DNA from: an uncultured Tenacibaculum sp.
GTDB taxonomy: Bacteria > Bacteroidota > Bacteroidia > Flavobacteriales > Flavobacteriaceae
Reading direction: 5' to 3'
Assembly (NCBI GenBank): GCA_937922085.1
Contig: CAKZVD010000063.1
Span: 1 to 64,000 of the forward strand
Length of the DNA stretch: 64,000 nucleotides
A program made the position numbers and the translations under genes. Shown piece after piece: positions 41,196 to 52,449 of the stretch (position 1 is its first letter; every line of letters begins with the position of its first letter). The notes under the pieces were generated by a model. The model was given only the letters and a program-made list of their open reading frames with translations, searched no databases and had not been told where the DNA came from.

Positions 41196-42293
41196 TTATT
41201 TTAATTCAATAGTTCCGTTACCGCTAAATTTTATTTTATTTTCAGGAAAATCTTGTAGTGTTAATTTTTTAATTTCTTTATATGCTTTTTCTGAAGCATC
41301 TAAGAAAGGATATCGAGTTTTAGTTTGAATTGCTGAATGAATTTTTCCAGAAATAAAATCACCATTATCTTTTAATTTTAAATCAAAAATAGGAGAATAT
41401 GCTTTAGATCCGCTCATACTAAATCTTTTGTAGGTAGCAAAGTTCCCCATACTATAAGCAATGAATTTCCCTTTGTATACTTCGATAGCTCTTGGTACAT
41501 GTGGACCATGACCTAAAATAAGATCTGCACCAGCATCAATCATTTTATGTGCAAAAGAATATACATTCCCTCTATTTTCGCCATAAAAGTATTCTGTTTT
41601 TCTAGTAATGTTTTTATGCTTTGTTCCTTCAGCGCCTCCATGAAAAGAAACAATAACAACATCTACTTCAGTATTCATTTTTTTAACGATCTGTATTCCT
41701 TTTTTTAGATTGTTAATTTTTAAACAATCATTATTAGGTGCAAATGCTACAAAACCATATTTTACTCCGTCTTTTTCAAAAGTAGTAATAGGTTTCGACA
41801 AAACCCCAGCGTTTTTAATACCTAAATTATTAAGTGTTTTAATCGTGTTCTTAATTCCAATTTTACCAAAATCACCAATATGATTATTAGCAATACTCAT
41901 AACATCAAATCCAGCTTTTTGAAAGTGATTTCCAAAATATTCTGGACTTTTAAAAGAATAACATTTAGAAGGATCTTTACAATGTTTTGCGTTTTTACCT
42001 GTATCGGTAAGTGTTCCTTCTAAATTTCCAAATAAAAGATCTGCTTTGTTAAAAACCTTTTGAACATCTGCGAAAGGATATATTTTCTTAGAAGGTAAAT
42101 AAGAAGCGTTAGGGAAAGTAGTACCTAGCATAATATCACCAACCGCCATAAAATTGATCACTTTATCTTCAGTGCTTTCAATTTCTGTACTTTCTATTAC
42201 GGTTTCTTCAATTACATCTTCTTGAGCATTTAGTTGAAAAGAAAAACTAATTACTGCTGTTACAAAAAGGGTGTTTAACTTATTTTTTATCAT
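41196..42293 (-). CDS. CapA family protein (PgsA-like metallophosphoesterase)
   Basis: AVGDIMLGTTFP; SIANNHIGDFG; LILGHGPHVPRAIEVYKGKFIAYSMGNF. Confidence 0.9.
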   Translation of the reverse strand: MIKNKLNTLFVTAVISFSFQLNAQEDVIEETVIESTEIESTEDKVINFMAVGDIMLGTTFPNASYLPSKKIYPFADVQKVFNKADLLFGNLEGTLTDTGKNAKHCKDPSKCYSFKSPEYFGNHFQKAGFDVMSIANNHIGDFGKIGIKNTIKTLNNLGIKNAGVLSKPITTFEKDGVKYGFVAFAPNNDCLKINNLKKGIQIVKKMNTEVDVVIVSFHGGAEGTKHKNITRKTEYFYGENRGNVYSFAHKMIDAGADLILGHGPHVPRAIEVYKGKFIAYSMGNFATYKRFSMSGSKAYSPIFDLKLKDNGDFISGKIHSAIQTKTRYPFLDASEKAYKEIKKLTLQDFPENKIKFSGNGTIELK

Positions 42294-42317
42294 TTATTAT
42301 TGTCTTTTTTAAGAGAT

Positions 42318-43286
42318 TTAATCAAAAGATTGTGATGCTTCTTCAGAAGCCTTTTGCATTGCTAAAAATTCTTTAGGAGATAAATCTCCATAATAATAGT
42401 ATATCGGATTTACAGGTCTCCCATTTTTATGAACTTCATAATGTAAATGGGCAGATACAGATCTTCCTGTATTACCTACATAACCAATTAAATCGCCACG
42501 TTTTACTTTGTTTCCTTTTTTGGTTGCTATTTTACTCATATGTGCATAAATTGTTTTATACCCATATCCATGTTCAATATAAACAACCTTACCAAAGGTA
42601 GCACTTCTATCTGCTCTTACTACTTTACCATTACCAGATGCATAAATTGGGGCTCCTTTAGGAGCTGTAAAATCCATTCCATTATGCATTTTTCTAATTT
42701 TTAAAATAGGGTGCATACGCATACCATACCCAGAAGCTACTCTAGTTAAATCTTGCCTTTTTACAGGTTGTATAGCTGGTATAGAAGTTAACATTTCTTC
42801 TTTTTCTTTTGCTAAAGTTACGATTTCATCTAATGATTTTGATTGTACTACTATTTGTTTAGACAACACATCGAGTCTTTTAGTCACATCTTTTATCATT
42901 TCAGAGTTATTGAACCCCTCTAAATTTTTATAACGATTAACACCACCATAACCTGCTTTACGTTGTTCTTCGGGTATTGGATTTGCTTCAAAGTAGGTTC
43001 TATAAATATAATTGTCTCTTTGTTCTAAATCAGACAAAACTTCAGAAGTTTCTTGCATTCTTTTACCTAAAAGCTCATAATGCAATTTTAAATTCTCCAA
43101 TTCTCTTTTTTGTGCTTTTTCTTTAGGAGACTCTAAAAATTGACCAAGTATAAAAAAACCTAAAAATGCAGCAAGTCCAAAACCTAAAAGACCGATGACA
43201 GTATTTTTAAATTTATCCCTTTTTCTCATCTCTATCTGTTGATAAGAAAGGGTCTCAGGATCATAATAATATTTTACTTTTGCCAT
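42318..43286 (-). CDS. M23 family metallopeptidase
   Basis: MHNGMDFTAPKGAPIYASGNG; HLHYEVHKNG. Confidence 0.93.
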   Translation of the reverse strand: MAKVKYYYDPETLSYQQIEMRKRDKFKNTVIGLLGFGLAAFLGFFILGQFLESPKEKAQKRELENLKLHYELLGKRMQETSEVLSDLEQRDNYIYRTYFEANPIPEEQRKAGYGGVNRYKNLEGFNNSEMIKDVTKRLDVLSKQIVVQSKSLDEIVTLAKEKEEMLTSIPAIQPVKRQDLTRVASGYGMRMHPILKIRKMHNGMDFTAPKGAPIYASGNGKVVRADRSATFGKVVYIEHGYGYKTIYAHMSKIATKKGNKVKRGDLIGYVGNTGRSVSAHLHYEVHKNGRPVNPIYYYYGDLSPKEFLAMQKASEEASQSFD

Positions 43287-43415
43287 AAGACGAAATGTAG
43301 TATTTTTGTGTCCTTTGTAGGGACAAAATATGATTGATTAGGAAACAAATTTATAAAATGTTTTTTTACTGCGTGTTTTCTCCCTCATTTATTAGGAATT
43401 TTTAACAAAAAAAGA

Positions 43416-46031
43416 ATGAAATCTCAAGAAATACGAGCAAAGTTTTTAGAATTTTTTAAATCTAAACAACATGAAATTGTTCCTTCTGCCCCTATGGTAT
43501 TAAAAAATGACCCAACCTTAATGTTTACAAATTCGGGTATGGCACCATTTAAAGAATATTTCTTGGGAAATAGTATTCCAAAAAATAATCGAATATCAGA
43601 TTCTCAAAAATGTTTACGTGTTTCTGGTAAACACAATGATTTAGAAGAAGTAGGATATGATACTTACCATCATACGATGTTCGAAATGTTAGGGAATTGG
43701 AGTTTTGGCGATTACTTTAAAAAAGAAGCGATTGCTTGGGCATGGGAATTACTAACTAAAGTATATAAAATACCTAAAGACATTTTATATGTTACCGTTT
43801 TTGAAGGTGATGAGAAAGATGGAACTAAATTAGATAAAGAAGCATATGATTTATGGAAACAACATATTGCTGAAGATCGTATTTTAAAAGGAAATAAAGA
43901 TGATAATTTTTGGGAAATGGGAGCGCAAGGCCCGTGTGGTCCGTGTTCTGAAATTCACGTAGATATTCGTTCTGAAGAAGAGAAAGCAAAAGTAGATGGA
44001 AGAACATTAATTAATGAAGATCATCCGCAAGTAGTTGAAATATGGAATTTAGTTTTCATGCAATTCAATCGTAAAGCAGATAAATCATTAGAAGAGTTAC
44101 CATCGAAACATATTGATACAGGAATGGGCTTTGAACGTTTGTGTATGGTTTTACAGAATGTACAATCTAATTATGATACAGATGTTTTTACACCATTAAT
44201 TCGTGAAATAGAAACTATTACAGGAATTACCTACGGAAAAGATGAAAAGGTTGATGTAGCTATTCGTGTAATTGCAGATCATGTAAGAGCGGTTGCTTTT
44301 GCAATTGCAGATGGCCAGCTACCTAGTAATAATGGAGCAGGGTATGTAATTCGTAGAATTTTAAGAAGGGCAATTCGTTACGGATTTACTTTTTTAAATC
44401 AGAAAGAAGCTTTTATTTATAAGTTAACGGAAACTTTATCTCATCAAATGGGAGATGCTTTTCCAGAAATTAGAAAGCAAGATACACTTATACATAATGT
44501 TGTTAAAGAGGAAGAACAATCATTTTTACGTACGCTAGATCAAGGGTTATTACTTTTAGATACGATTATGAAAGCTAATGATTCAAAAGAAGTTTCTGGT
44601 CGTAAAGTCTTTGAGTTAAAAGATACTTTTGGTTTTCCTCCAGATTTAACAGCACTTATTTTATCTGAACAAGGTTTTTCTTTTGATGAAAAAGAATACG
44701 AAGTTGCTTTAAAAGAACAACAAGAAAGAGGACGTTCTGCAACTGCAATGGCAACAGATGATTGGGTTACATTAATAGAGGATGAAACTGAAGAATTTGT
44801 AGGTTATGATGCATTAAAAGTAGATGTAAGATTAACACGCTATAGAAAAGTTACTACAAAAAAAGATGGAGAGCAGTTTCAGTTAGTTTTTAATATGACT
44901 CCTTTTTATCCAGAAGGTGGAGGGCAAGTAGGAGATAAAGGATATTTAGAAGATGTTCATGGAGATGTGGTTCATATTATAAATACAAAGAAAGAAAATA
45001 ATGTAATTATTCATTACGCTAAAAACTTACCGAAACATTTAAATGAATCATTTAAAGCTGTTGTTAATGAAGAATTCAGAGCATTGTCTGAAAGTAATCA
45101 TACTGCAACGCATTTATTACACCAAGCATTACGTACCATTTTAGGAACACATGTAGAACAAAAAGGTTCTTTGGTAAGCCCGAAACATTTACGTTTCGAT
45201 TTTTCTCATTTTTCTAAAGTAGATAAAGATCAATTAGTAGCAATAGAAGAATTTGTAAATGCGCGTATTCGTGAAAACCTTTCTTTAGAAGAAAAAAGAA
45301 ATATACCAATGCAACAAGCTATAGATGAAGGTGCAATTGCTTTATTTGGTGAAAAATATGGAGATAGTGTAAGAGCTATTCGTTTTGGTCAGTCAATGGA
45401 ATTATGTGGAGGTACACACGTAAAGCAAACAGGAGATATTTGGTATTTTAAAATAAAATCTGAAGGAGCTGTAGCTGCTGGTATTCGCCGTATAGAAGCG
45501 ATTACAAATGTAGCTGTTGGTGATTATTTTGAAGAAGTAGAGCGTAATTATACAGCAATTAAAGAGGTGTTGAAAAATCCAAAGGATGTAACCAAATCGG
45601 TTACTGCACTTCAAGATGAAAATGCTACACTGAAAAAGCAAGTAGAGCAATTATTGAAAGATAAGGCTAAGAACATGAAAGGCGATTTAAAAAATAAAAT
45701 TGAAGTAATTAATGGCGTTAATTTTTTAGCAACAAAAGCAGATTTAGACCCAGGAAGTATAAAAAACTTACTGTTCGAAATAGGAGGAGAAGTAGATAAC
45801 TTGTTTGTATTATTAGCATCTGCACCAAGTAAAGAGAAAGCAATGTTAACTTGCTATATTTCTAAAGACTTAGCGAATGATAAAGGATATGATGCAGGTA
45901 AAGTAGTTAGAGAGTTAGGGAAATTGATTCACGGTGGTGGAGGTGGACAAAATTTCTTTGCAACTGCTGGTGGTAAAAATCCAGGAGGTATACCAAAGGC
46001 TTTAGAAAAAGCAAAGGAATATATCGCTTAA
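43416..46031 (+). CDS. alaS: alanyl-tRNA synthetase
   Basis: [28 protein letters not shown]; full-length. Confidence 0.98.
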   Translation: MKSQEIRAKFLEFFKSKQHEIVPSAPMVLKNDPTLMFTNSGMAPFKEYFLGNSIPKNNRISDSQKCLRVSGKHNDLEEVGYDTYHHTMFEMLGNWSFGDYFKKEAIAWAWELLTKVYKIPKDILYVTVFEGDEKDGTKLDKEAYDLWKQHIAEDRILKGNKDDNFWEMGAQGPCGPCSEIHVDIRSEEEKAKVDGRTLINEDHPQVVEIWNLVFMQFNRKADKSLEELPSKHIDTGMGFERLCMVLQNVQSNYDTDVFTPLIREIETITGITYGKDEKVDVAIRVIADHVRAVAFAIADGQLPSNNGAGYVIRRILRRAIRYGFTFLNQKEAFIYKLTETLSHQMGDAFPEIRKQDTLIHNVVKEEEQSFLRTLDQGLLLLDTIMKANDSKEVSGRKVFELKDTFGFPPDLTALILSEQGFSFDEKEYEVALKEQQERGRSATAMATDDWVTLIEDETEEFVGYDALKVDVRLTRYRKVTTKKDGEQFQLVFNMTPFYPEGGGQVGDKGYLEDVHGDVVHIINTKKENNVIIHYAKNLPKHLNESFKAVVNEEFRALSESNHTATHLLHQALRTILGTHVEQKGSLVSPKHLRFDFSHFSKVDKDQLVAIEEFVNARIRENLSLEEKRNIPMQQAIDEGAIALFGEKYGDSVRAIRFGQSMELCGGTHVKQTGDIWYFKIKSEGAVAAGIRRIEAITNVAVGDYFEEVERNYTAIKEVLKNPKDVTKSVTALQDENATLKKQVEQLLKDKAKNMKGDLKNKIEVINGVNFLATKADLDPGSIKNLLFEIGGEVDNLFVLLASAPSKEKAMLTCYISKDLANDKGYDAGKVVRELGKLIHGGGGGQNFFATAGGKNPGGIPKALEKAKEYIA

Positions 46032-46056
46032 AGGTGCAAAAAAATAATATAGTTGT

Positions 46057-46094
46057 AAAGGTTCAAAGTTTTATTTACTTTGAACCTTTTTATT
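46057..46094 (+). terminator. alaS intrinsic terminator
   Basis: AAAGGTTCAAAGT...ACTTTGAACCTTTTT. Confidence 0.85.
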
Positions 46095-46871
46095 ATGATG
46101 TATTCAATTAGAGTATTAGCGTTTTTACTTATAATTCATTTTTCTTCTTTTTCTCAAAGAGATTTGTCTTCATTCGATTTAAATGGAGAAAAACTTATAC
46201 AAAAAAATGTACTCAATAAATATCTTAATTTCGATTTTTCTAAGACATGGTATACAAAGAAAAATAGAAGTGTTATTGGAATTATTGGGAAAAACCATCA
46301 ACGCATAAAAATTAAAATTCTTTCTGTAAAAAAGGATAAGAAAAACTTTAAAAGATACTTTGTTAAAGGAAAATCTAAGGTAAGAAAGACAATTTGTGAT
46401 TTTGAAGGAGAAATTATTCTTTCAGTAATTAAGGAATATAAAGAAATGCATTATGGAGTAGATAATTATTTTAAAAGTAAAGGAATTACATCTCAAGGAA
46501 TTGTAATTGCAGATTATATTTTTAAAGAAAATGGTAAGCAAAAACATAGTGGTTTTTTTAAAGGGAAACTATATTCAAAGTTTTTAAAATATGATGATTT
46601 TGTTGAGTATGATGATGTTGAGTCTGACCACGACGGATATATAAACAATGCTTTTGTAGGTGTTTGGAAAAGTTATAAAACAAAAAAGGAGAAGCTTTGT
46701 AATTGGGGGGATTATCGCGTATTATTTGCAAATGAAGATTTTGATATTGGCGCAGCTGAGTTTTCTCCTAGTAAAAAATATCTTAAATACGGCTGGTTAA
46801 ATTATTCTAAGGCTTGGTTTAATAATGATGAAAAAGCTAGGATAGAAGAACAAAAAAAATGGTGGGAGTAA
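46095..46871 (+). CDS. hypothetical secreted protein
   Basis: signal peptide; start trimmed to ATG because TTG 46080 lies in the alaS terminator. Confidence 0.7.
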   Translation: MMYSIRVLAFLLIIHFSSFSQRDLSSFDLNGEKLIQKNVLNKYLNFDFSKTWYTKKNRSVIGIIGKNHQRIKIKILSVKKDKKNFKRYFVKGKSKVRKTICDFEGEIILSVIKEYKEMHYGVDNYFKSKGITSQGIVIADYIFKENGKQKHSGFFKGKLYSKFLKYDDFVEYDDVESDHDGYINNAFVGVWKSYKTKKEKLCNWGDYRVLFANEDFDIGAAEFSPSKKYLKYGWLNYSKAWFNNDEKARIEEQKKWWE

Positions 46872-46878
46872 ATTTTAT

Positions 46879-47319
46879 ATGAAAAAGAAAAAAGAGAGTA
46901 ATATATATGTAGAATTTTTACGTTTTATAATTTATTTTATAGTTTTTAAATTTGTTGATAACAGGTTTGGAGAAGAAATAAAATATTATTATAAATTAAT
47001 ACCAAAGTCATGTTTTACAATAATATTTGCTTTATTATTAGGGTATTTGATTGTAAACTATTTTACTAAAAGAAATAGAGAGGTTTCTAATAGCGATGTA
47101 TTGTATATTTCTAGCGAAAACGATTATGCCTCGAAAGATACTTCTTTAGGAATCGTTTTTATTTATGTTTTAGGAGTTGTTTTTTATTATTATTTAGTTA
47201 AAAATGTTCAGATTAATTATGTACTAGGACAGTTGATTGTTTTAATATTACTTATTAAAGGAAATACACTAACTAAAACCGCTTCTTTTACAATTAAAAA
47301 AGTAGAGGTCAGTAGATAA
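46879..47319 (+). CDS. hypothetical membrane protein, 3' end apparently supplied by an IS terminus
   Basis: TM segments; stop codon falls in the putative left end of the IS1595 element. Confidence 0.6.
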   Translation: MKKKKESNIYVEFLRFIIYFIVFKFVDNRFGEEIKYYYKLIPKSCFTIIFALLLGYLIVNYFTKRNREVSNSDVLYISSENDYASKDTSLGIVFIYVLGVVFYYYLVKNVQINYVLGQLIVLILLIKGNTLTKTASFTIKKVEVSR

Positions 47320-48254
47320 TTTCATATATTAGATTACTGAAAATACTGGATTTTATGGAATTATTTAAAGGACAAAGCATTGTAGAGTTTGGTGCTCGCT
47401 TCAAATCAGACGAAAAATGCTTAGAATATCTAAGTCATTATAAATGGGGTACTGATTATAAATGTCGTAAATGTGGTCACAATAAATGTCAAGTTCGTTC
47501 AAATTACTCACGTACCTGTAATTTATGTAGCGATACAGAAAGTCCAACAGTGAACACTTTATTCCATAGAGTACGTTTCGGTATTCAAAAAGCCTTTTTT
47601 ATATGTTTTGAGATGTCGAATTCCACTAAAAGTATTTCTGCAAGTCAGATGGCTTTGCGTGTAGGTACAACAGAAAAAACAGCTAGGACTTTTATGCATA
47701 AAGTAAGAGAGGCAATGGCTTCTAGTGAAAATTTCCCTATGGATGGTTTAGTCCAAGTTGATGAATTTGTAGTAGGCGGACAAGAACAAGGTAAATTAGG
47801 TAGAAGTTATGATTCCAAAAAGAAGAAAGCTGTTACTGCGCTACAACTCACAGAAAAAGGAAAGATAAAACGAATCTATATTCAAAAAATCAGGGATTTT
47901 TCAGCACAATCATTACAATATATTTTTATAAAACATATTGACAAGCAAGCACAGGTAGTGACTGATAAGTGGAGAGGGTACAAACCTATTGCTAAAGCTT
48001 GGAATATAACTCAAAAAGAAAGTGATGGAGGTAAGAATTTTATAACTTTACATACTATGATACATCAAGTTAAATCTTGGATTAGGACTATATATTCTTG
48101 GGTGAGTGACTTTCATATACAAAGGTATTATGATGAGTTTTGCTATAGAATTAATAGATCACAAACTAAAGATACCAGATTCAACAACTTAATTAAAAGA
48201 ATGGTAAAGGCTGATAAAATAGATGTTCAAAAATTAGTATGTAGTTAATGACCT
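47306..48254 (+). mobile_element. IS1595-family insertion sequence (ends approximate)
   Basis: transposase plus imperfect inverted termini AGGTCAGTAGATAATTTCATA / AGGTCATTAACTACATAC. Confidence 0.65.
47355..48248 (+). CDS. IS1595 family transposase
   Basis: N-terminal zinc ribbon CRKCGH...CNLCSD; ISXO2-like 'VQVDEFVVGGQEQGKLGRSYDSKKKKAV'; DKWRGY; HxxxS W(I)R. Confidence 0.93.
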   Translation: MELFKGQSIVEFGARFKSDEKCLEYLSHYKWGTDYKCRKCGHNKCQVRSNYSRTCNLCSDTESPTVNTLFHRVRFGIQKAFFICFEMSNSTKSISASQMALRVGTTEKTARTFMHKVREAMASSENFPMDGLVQVDEFVVGGQEQGKLGRSYDSKKKKAVTALQLTEKGKIKRIYIQKIRDFSAQSLQYIFIKHIDKQAQVVTDKWRGYKPIAKAWNITQKESDGGKNFITLHTMIHQVKSWIRTIYSWVSDFHIQRYYDEFCYRINRSQTKDTRFNNLIKRMVKADKIDVQKLVCS

Positions 48255-48334
48255 ACCTCTAAAGTCTTTATAGTCATAATTGAAATTAGTTATATTTTGA
48301 TGATATATATAGTTTTGTTAGCAAACATTGAAAT

Positions 48335-49420
48335 ATGATACCTAAAACAGATAATCCAATTCTTATAGGAGCAATAGTTCCAATAACAAATCCAGGTTGG
48401 GTTGAGGCTGGTCGTCACCTATTGGCAGGTCTTGAATTTAGCGTTTCAGAATTGAATAATAAAGGAGGTATCAATGGAAGGCCTATTGAATTACTAGTTC
48501 GAGATAGTGCTGCTAATCCTCAAAAAGCTACAGATTTAGTTGATCAATTAATAGATTTAGGAGTAATAACCATTGTTGGTGAATACCATAGTGTTGTTGC
48601 TAAAGCTATAGCTAATAAAGCTGATGAACGAAATGTACCTTTTCTCTGTACATCAGCAGTTATAGATAATATAATTGAAAAGCCATCAAAATGGATTGCT
48701 CGACTTCCTCAAGTTCAATCGAAAGGCTGGAAAATTTATGCGGAATTTCTTACAAAAAGTAAACATACCAATATCGCTTTAGCTACATCTCCAAGTTCTT
48801 ATTGGAAAGCAGGTGTACACATTTTACATGAACATTTTAGTAAACAAGGTGGCTCTATTATTGAGTTTGACACACAATTAATTACTCCTACTGAGTTATG
48901 CGATAAACTTAATGACAATAATGTAACAGCTTTGCTTCTTCTTGTAGGATATCCAAACCCTGCTGTATCTTTAGTTAAAGCCATACGAAACGATTCTAAA
49001 CTTGAAAAAATTCTGATTGGAGCTCCTGCAGGACAACCTGAGTTCAACAATTGGATGAGTGAGTTACAGGCAAACGGTTCGGCAATTCCTTTTTTACGTT
49101 ATATGCCTGAAAAATTAAACTCGCTTGGACTTTATGTATTAGATAAAATACGTGAAAATTTAGGAGAAGAACCTTCTTTTGTAGCTTTAGAAGGTTATGA
49201 TGCTATTCATATTTTAGCAAACATTATGATTTTAAATGGAATCAATCGAAATAGCATTGCCAAATCTTGGTCACAAGTAACTACAAATGGAACACGTGGA
49301 AAAATTAAATTATCACAGAATTCAGAAATGAATGTATGGCAGTGGCAAGAAGCTCCAGTTCAAGTAGTCGATAGAGATCCTTTAAATAAAAATCAATTTA
49401 GGGTTCTATATGTGAAATAA
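48335..49420 (+). CDS. branched-chain amino-acid/urea-type ABC substrate-binding fold protein without signal peptide
   Basis: LIGAIVPITNPGWVEAGRHLLAGLEFSVSELNNKGGINGRPIELLVRDSAANPQKA. Confidence 0.85.
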   Translation: MIPKTDNPILIGAIVPITNPGWVEAGRHLLAGLEFSVSELNNKGGINGRPIELLVRDSAANPQKATDLVDQLIDLGVITIVGEYHSVVAKAIANKADERNVPFLCTSAVIDNIIEKPSKWIARLPQVQSKGWKIYAEFLTKSKHTNIALATSPSSYWKAGVHILHEHFSKQGGSIIEFDTQLITPTELCDKLNDNNVTALLLLVGYPNPAVSLVKAIRNDSKLEKILIGAPAGQPEFNNWMSELQANGSAIPFLRYMPEKLNSLGLYVLDKIRENLGEEPSFVALEGYDAIHILANIMILNGINRNSIAKSWSQVTTNGTRGKIKLSQNSEMNVWQWQEAPVQVVDRDPLNKNQFRVLYVK

Positions 49421-49557
49421 AATTAATGTGATTTTTTAGGTTTAGCCAAAATTTTTGTACCTATTTATAATCTCTCTTATTCTTATTTAAGTATTTTTAA
49501 ATCGACAAAAATGAAAACACAAAACCTTTGTCATTTATTCAAGCATTAATAAATACG

Positions 49558-50223
49558 ATGAGTTCTACCATAGGAATAATACCCACTGAAAACAACAAAA
49601 TTACTTTTGGAGAAATAATAAACTTATCTGAAAAATACATTAACTCTTCTCTTAATGTAATTCAACTAAAAGAAAGAACTAAACTTCAAGTAAATATTTT
49701 AAACTATGATGAAGTTAAAAATAAAGAATCTTATCTTGAAGTTAATTTAACAGATATATTTGAATGGAAAAAAAATCAATTTCCCATCTTTTCTATCAAA
49801 GGAATTTCTGGTGTTATAAAAACTGATTATGACATAATATTCGACTCCGAAACTACAGATGACCCTTGGTGGAAGTTAAATACATATAAAGATGGAACTA
49901 AGACTGTTCCTAATTTAGAAGATAAACTAGAGAAAGCAAAAAAAACAAACAAATCGTGGTTTTTACATCGTTCAGATGAAAAAGATAAAGTTATAAATGT
50001 CTGTTGTGCTATTATTAGTGCTTCTATTGCTGAATTAACCTCTGGTCTTATATCTTCTTCTGACCAAACATGGGGTTTTGGACAATATTTCATTGAAAAG
50101 GAAGAGTTTTTAAGGTTTTACCTTCAACCAGAAAAAAATATTACTCACTCTTTGAAATCAAAAAAATCTGTAATTAAATCAGGTTTTTGGTACAAACTAA
50201 AAAAACTATTTAATTTAAACTGA
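49558..50223 (+). CDS. hypothetical protein
   Basis: intact ORF; ATG at 49558 preferred over TTG 49528. Confidence 0.6.
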   Translation: MSSTIGIIPTENNKITFGEIINLSEKYINSSLNVIQLKERTKLQVNILNYDEVKNKESYLEVNLTDIFEWKKNQFPIFSIKGISGVIKTDYDIIFDSETTDDPWWKLNTYKDGTKTVPNLEDKLEKAKKTNKSWFLHRSDEKDKVINVCCAIISASIAELTSGLISSSDQTWGFGQYFIEKEEFLRFYLQPEKNITHSLKSKKSVIKSGFWYKLKKLFNLN

Positions 50224-50397
50224 ACCATTTTTTTCATATTTTAATAAAGTTTGACAAAAACAAAAATTATATAGGTACGCGTCTATCTGAAATTACTATT
50301 AAATTTGATACAATTGAATCTTTTAAAAATGTATATAATTACTTCAGGTAAAAACTAATCACCATATAACCAAAACCTTAGCAAATATTTAATAGTA

Positions 50398-51321
50398 ATG
50401 AATAAATTTTTATTAATTTTCTTAATTGTTGCAATATTTTTTAGTTGTACAAACAATACTACCTCATATTTCGATCAAGAACCTCCTTCTACAACTCCAA
50501 AATTATTTGCACCATCAATAGTTAATACTGACAATATTGAACTTAATGTAGTTTTTAATTATGATAATACAGAAATGTTCTTTTCAAGAATTGTAAACAA
50601 CAGCTTTGTTATTCACCATTCCGAATTAATTAATGGTAAATGGTCTAACATTGCACCTATTAAAATGTATAACGACAACATTTTAGTTTCAGTTGCTTGC
50701 GACCCTACAATTACCAAAGATGGAAAGACAATGTATTTTCTCGGTGTAGACCCTAAACACTATAAAAGTGATGTTACTCGAGAAGAACTTTACACTATAG
50801 CTCCAGATATTTATAAGAGTAAAAAAGTGAATGGTAAATGGGAATTAGCCTCTAAAGTGAATTTTTCAATTTCCACAGAATACATAGAAACCTATCCTGT
50901 TGTTACAGCCGATGGAAGTTTATACTTTCGTTCAAATAGGCCAAGTAATAAAGGAGGAATGAACACATATCGTGCTCAATATTTAGGAAATGAGAAATTT
51001 GCCTCCCCTATTATCATCAATACTAAAACAGAGAAAAAAGAATTGATAACTTATGTTTTTCCTGATGAACGATATGCGATAACCAATGGAAAAGGTAAAT
51101 TTCAAATAACGTTTAATAATAATGGAGAATGGACAAAACCAAAAGAAATACCATTAAACTATGAAAGTAATTGGCGCTATTATTGTCCATATATGTCTTC
51201 AGATGGAAAATATTTTATCTTTTCTAGAAAATATAATAATCCTTTAAAAAAAGGATGGATAGGTGTTGAAAAAGGAGAAGTTTATTGGGTAAATGCAGAT
51301 GTAATTTTCAATACAAAATAG
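50398..51321 (+). CDS. TolB/PD40-like repeat lipoprotein
   Basis: lipobox FFSC; repeated 'TxDGxxMYFxG', 'SSDGKYFIFSR' motifs. Confidence 0.8.
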   Translation: MNKFLLIFLIVAIFFSCTNNTTSYFDQEPPSTTPKLFAPSIVNTDNIELNVVFNYDNTEMFFSRIVNNSFVIHHSELINGKWSNIAPIKMYNDNILVSVACDPTITKDGKTMYFLGVDPKHYKSDVTREELYTIAPDIYKSKKVNGKWELASKVNFSISTEYIETYPVVTADGSLYFRSNRPSNKGGMNTYRAQYLGNEKFASPIIINTKTEKKELITYVFPDERYAITNGKGKFQITFNNNGEWTKPKEIPLNYESNWRYYCPYMSSDGKYFIFSRKYNNPLKKGWIGVEKGEVYWVNADVIFNTK

Positions 51322-51452
51322 AATAAAATATTCGCTAAGAATGTATATAAGTAATTAAAATTATGAATAAAAATAAGTGTAAAACTGAAAATTTAGAGAA
51401 TAGAAGTCCATTACTATTTACACACAAGAACGTTTTATTCATAAAAAATCGA

Positions 51453-52073
51453 ATGAAAATATTGAAACGAAAAATTCTGTTTTTTTTAATATTATTTATT
51501 TCAATTAACTCTTTTTCACAAAAGAAATTCAAAGTTAAGACTGAAGATAAATATGGAACTAAAAATCAATATTATCTTGTGGATAAAAAAGAAAATATAT
51601 TACAAAAATTAGACACTTCAAAGCATTACATTTTTTTCGCAGAAAATTCTTTGAAATATTTTGCTGTTTTTGGAATAAAAGGAAAAAAAGGTTGGTCAGC
51701 AATTGACTCAAATGAAAACATACTTTTTCAAGTATATAATTCAGTAAATGGAGAACCTTCACCTGACAGTCTAATAGAAAATAAAATCAGAATAATTAAT
51801 GAGAAAAATAAAATTGGTTTTGCAAATGAAAAAGGGGAAATAATAATAAAACCTCAATTTGAAATAGTTACTTCATTTAAGAATAACAAAGCAATATTTG
51901 GAAAAAAATGCAAAAAAAAATATTGGGAAAAGAAAAAACACAAAAATGATTGCAATCATTATTCAATTGAATGTTCTGAACACGGTTACATAAACGAAAA
52001 AGGAGTAATATTGAAATCTGGAAATTATATGTTTGAAGAAATAGCGAAAGAAATTAATTGGAAAAATGAATAA
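51453..52073 (+). CDS. WG-repeat-like secreted protein
   Basis: KKGWSAIDSNENILF, KIGFANEKGEIIIKPQFE, HGYINEKG. Confidence 0.72.
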   Translation: MKILKRKILFFLILFISINSFSQKKFKVKTEDKYGTKNQYYLVDKKENILQKLDTSKHYIFFAENSLKYFAVFGIKGKKGWSAIDSNENILFQVYNSVNGEPSPDSLIENKIRIINEKNKIGFANEKGEIIIKPQFEIVTSFKNNKAIFGKKCKKKYWEKKKHKNDCNHYSIECSEHGYINEKGVILKSGNYMFEEIAKEINWKNE

Positions 52074-52082
52074 TATATAAAG

Positions 52083-52292
52083 ACTTTTAACTTAGTAATA
52101 TAAAAAATCTAAATGAAGTATTTCTTTCAATCGTCTATAAAAATTATCTGTAAGTACCAGATCGCTTAATCGAAAACTATTAAATTACTTCTCTTGTTAT
52201 ATTTTAACGCTTTACATAGCTAAAAGTAAGAAATCAATTAAAAATTAACTCTTTTACAACCTTATTTTTTTGTTAACTTGTGCAACAGGCAC
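52083..52292 (-). mobile_element. truncated IS1182-like element, copy A1
   Basis: ~210-bp near-identical repeat of 56144-56352; minus strand 52217-52092 encodes decayed transposase N-terminus; terminal GTGCCTGTTGCAC. Confidence 0.65.
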
Positions 52293-52295
52293 AAA

Positions 52296-52404
52296 GTATA
52301 AAAATAATTGTTATTTTAGGCTTAATCAAAGGTAGTTGCACTTTTGTTACGTCTGATTTCCCTGCGGAAAACCCTCGCTTACAAAACCGTAATTATTCTT
52401 ATAC
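52296..52404. repeat. ~109-bp imperfect palindrome (attC-like layout)
   Basis: GTATAAAAATAATT (52296-52309) vs AATTATTCTTATAC (52391-52404); inner TTTTGTTACG..TTTCC / GGAAA..ACAAAA arms. Confidence 0.55.
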
Positions 52405-52449
52405 ATAAGCGTTAATCACAATTACTAAGACAAAAATCAATAAAATATA

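Noticed and set aside
45402-45650. ORF antisense to alaS
   Set aside because: Lies in conserved alaS coding sequence.
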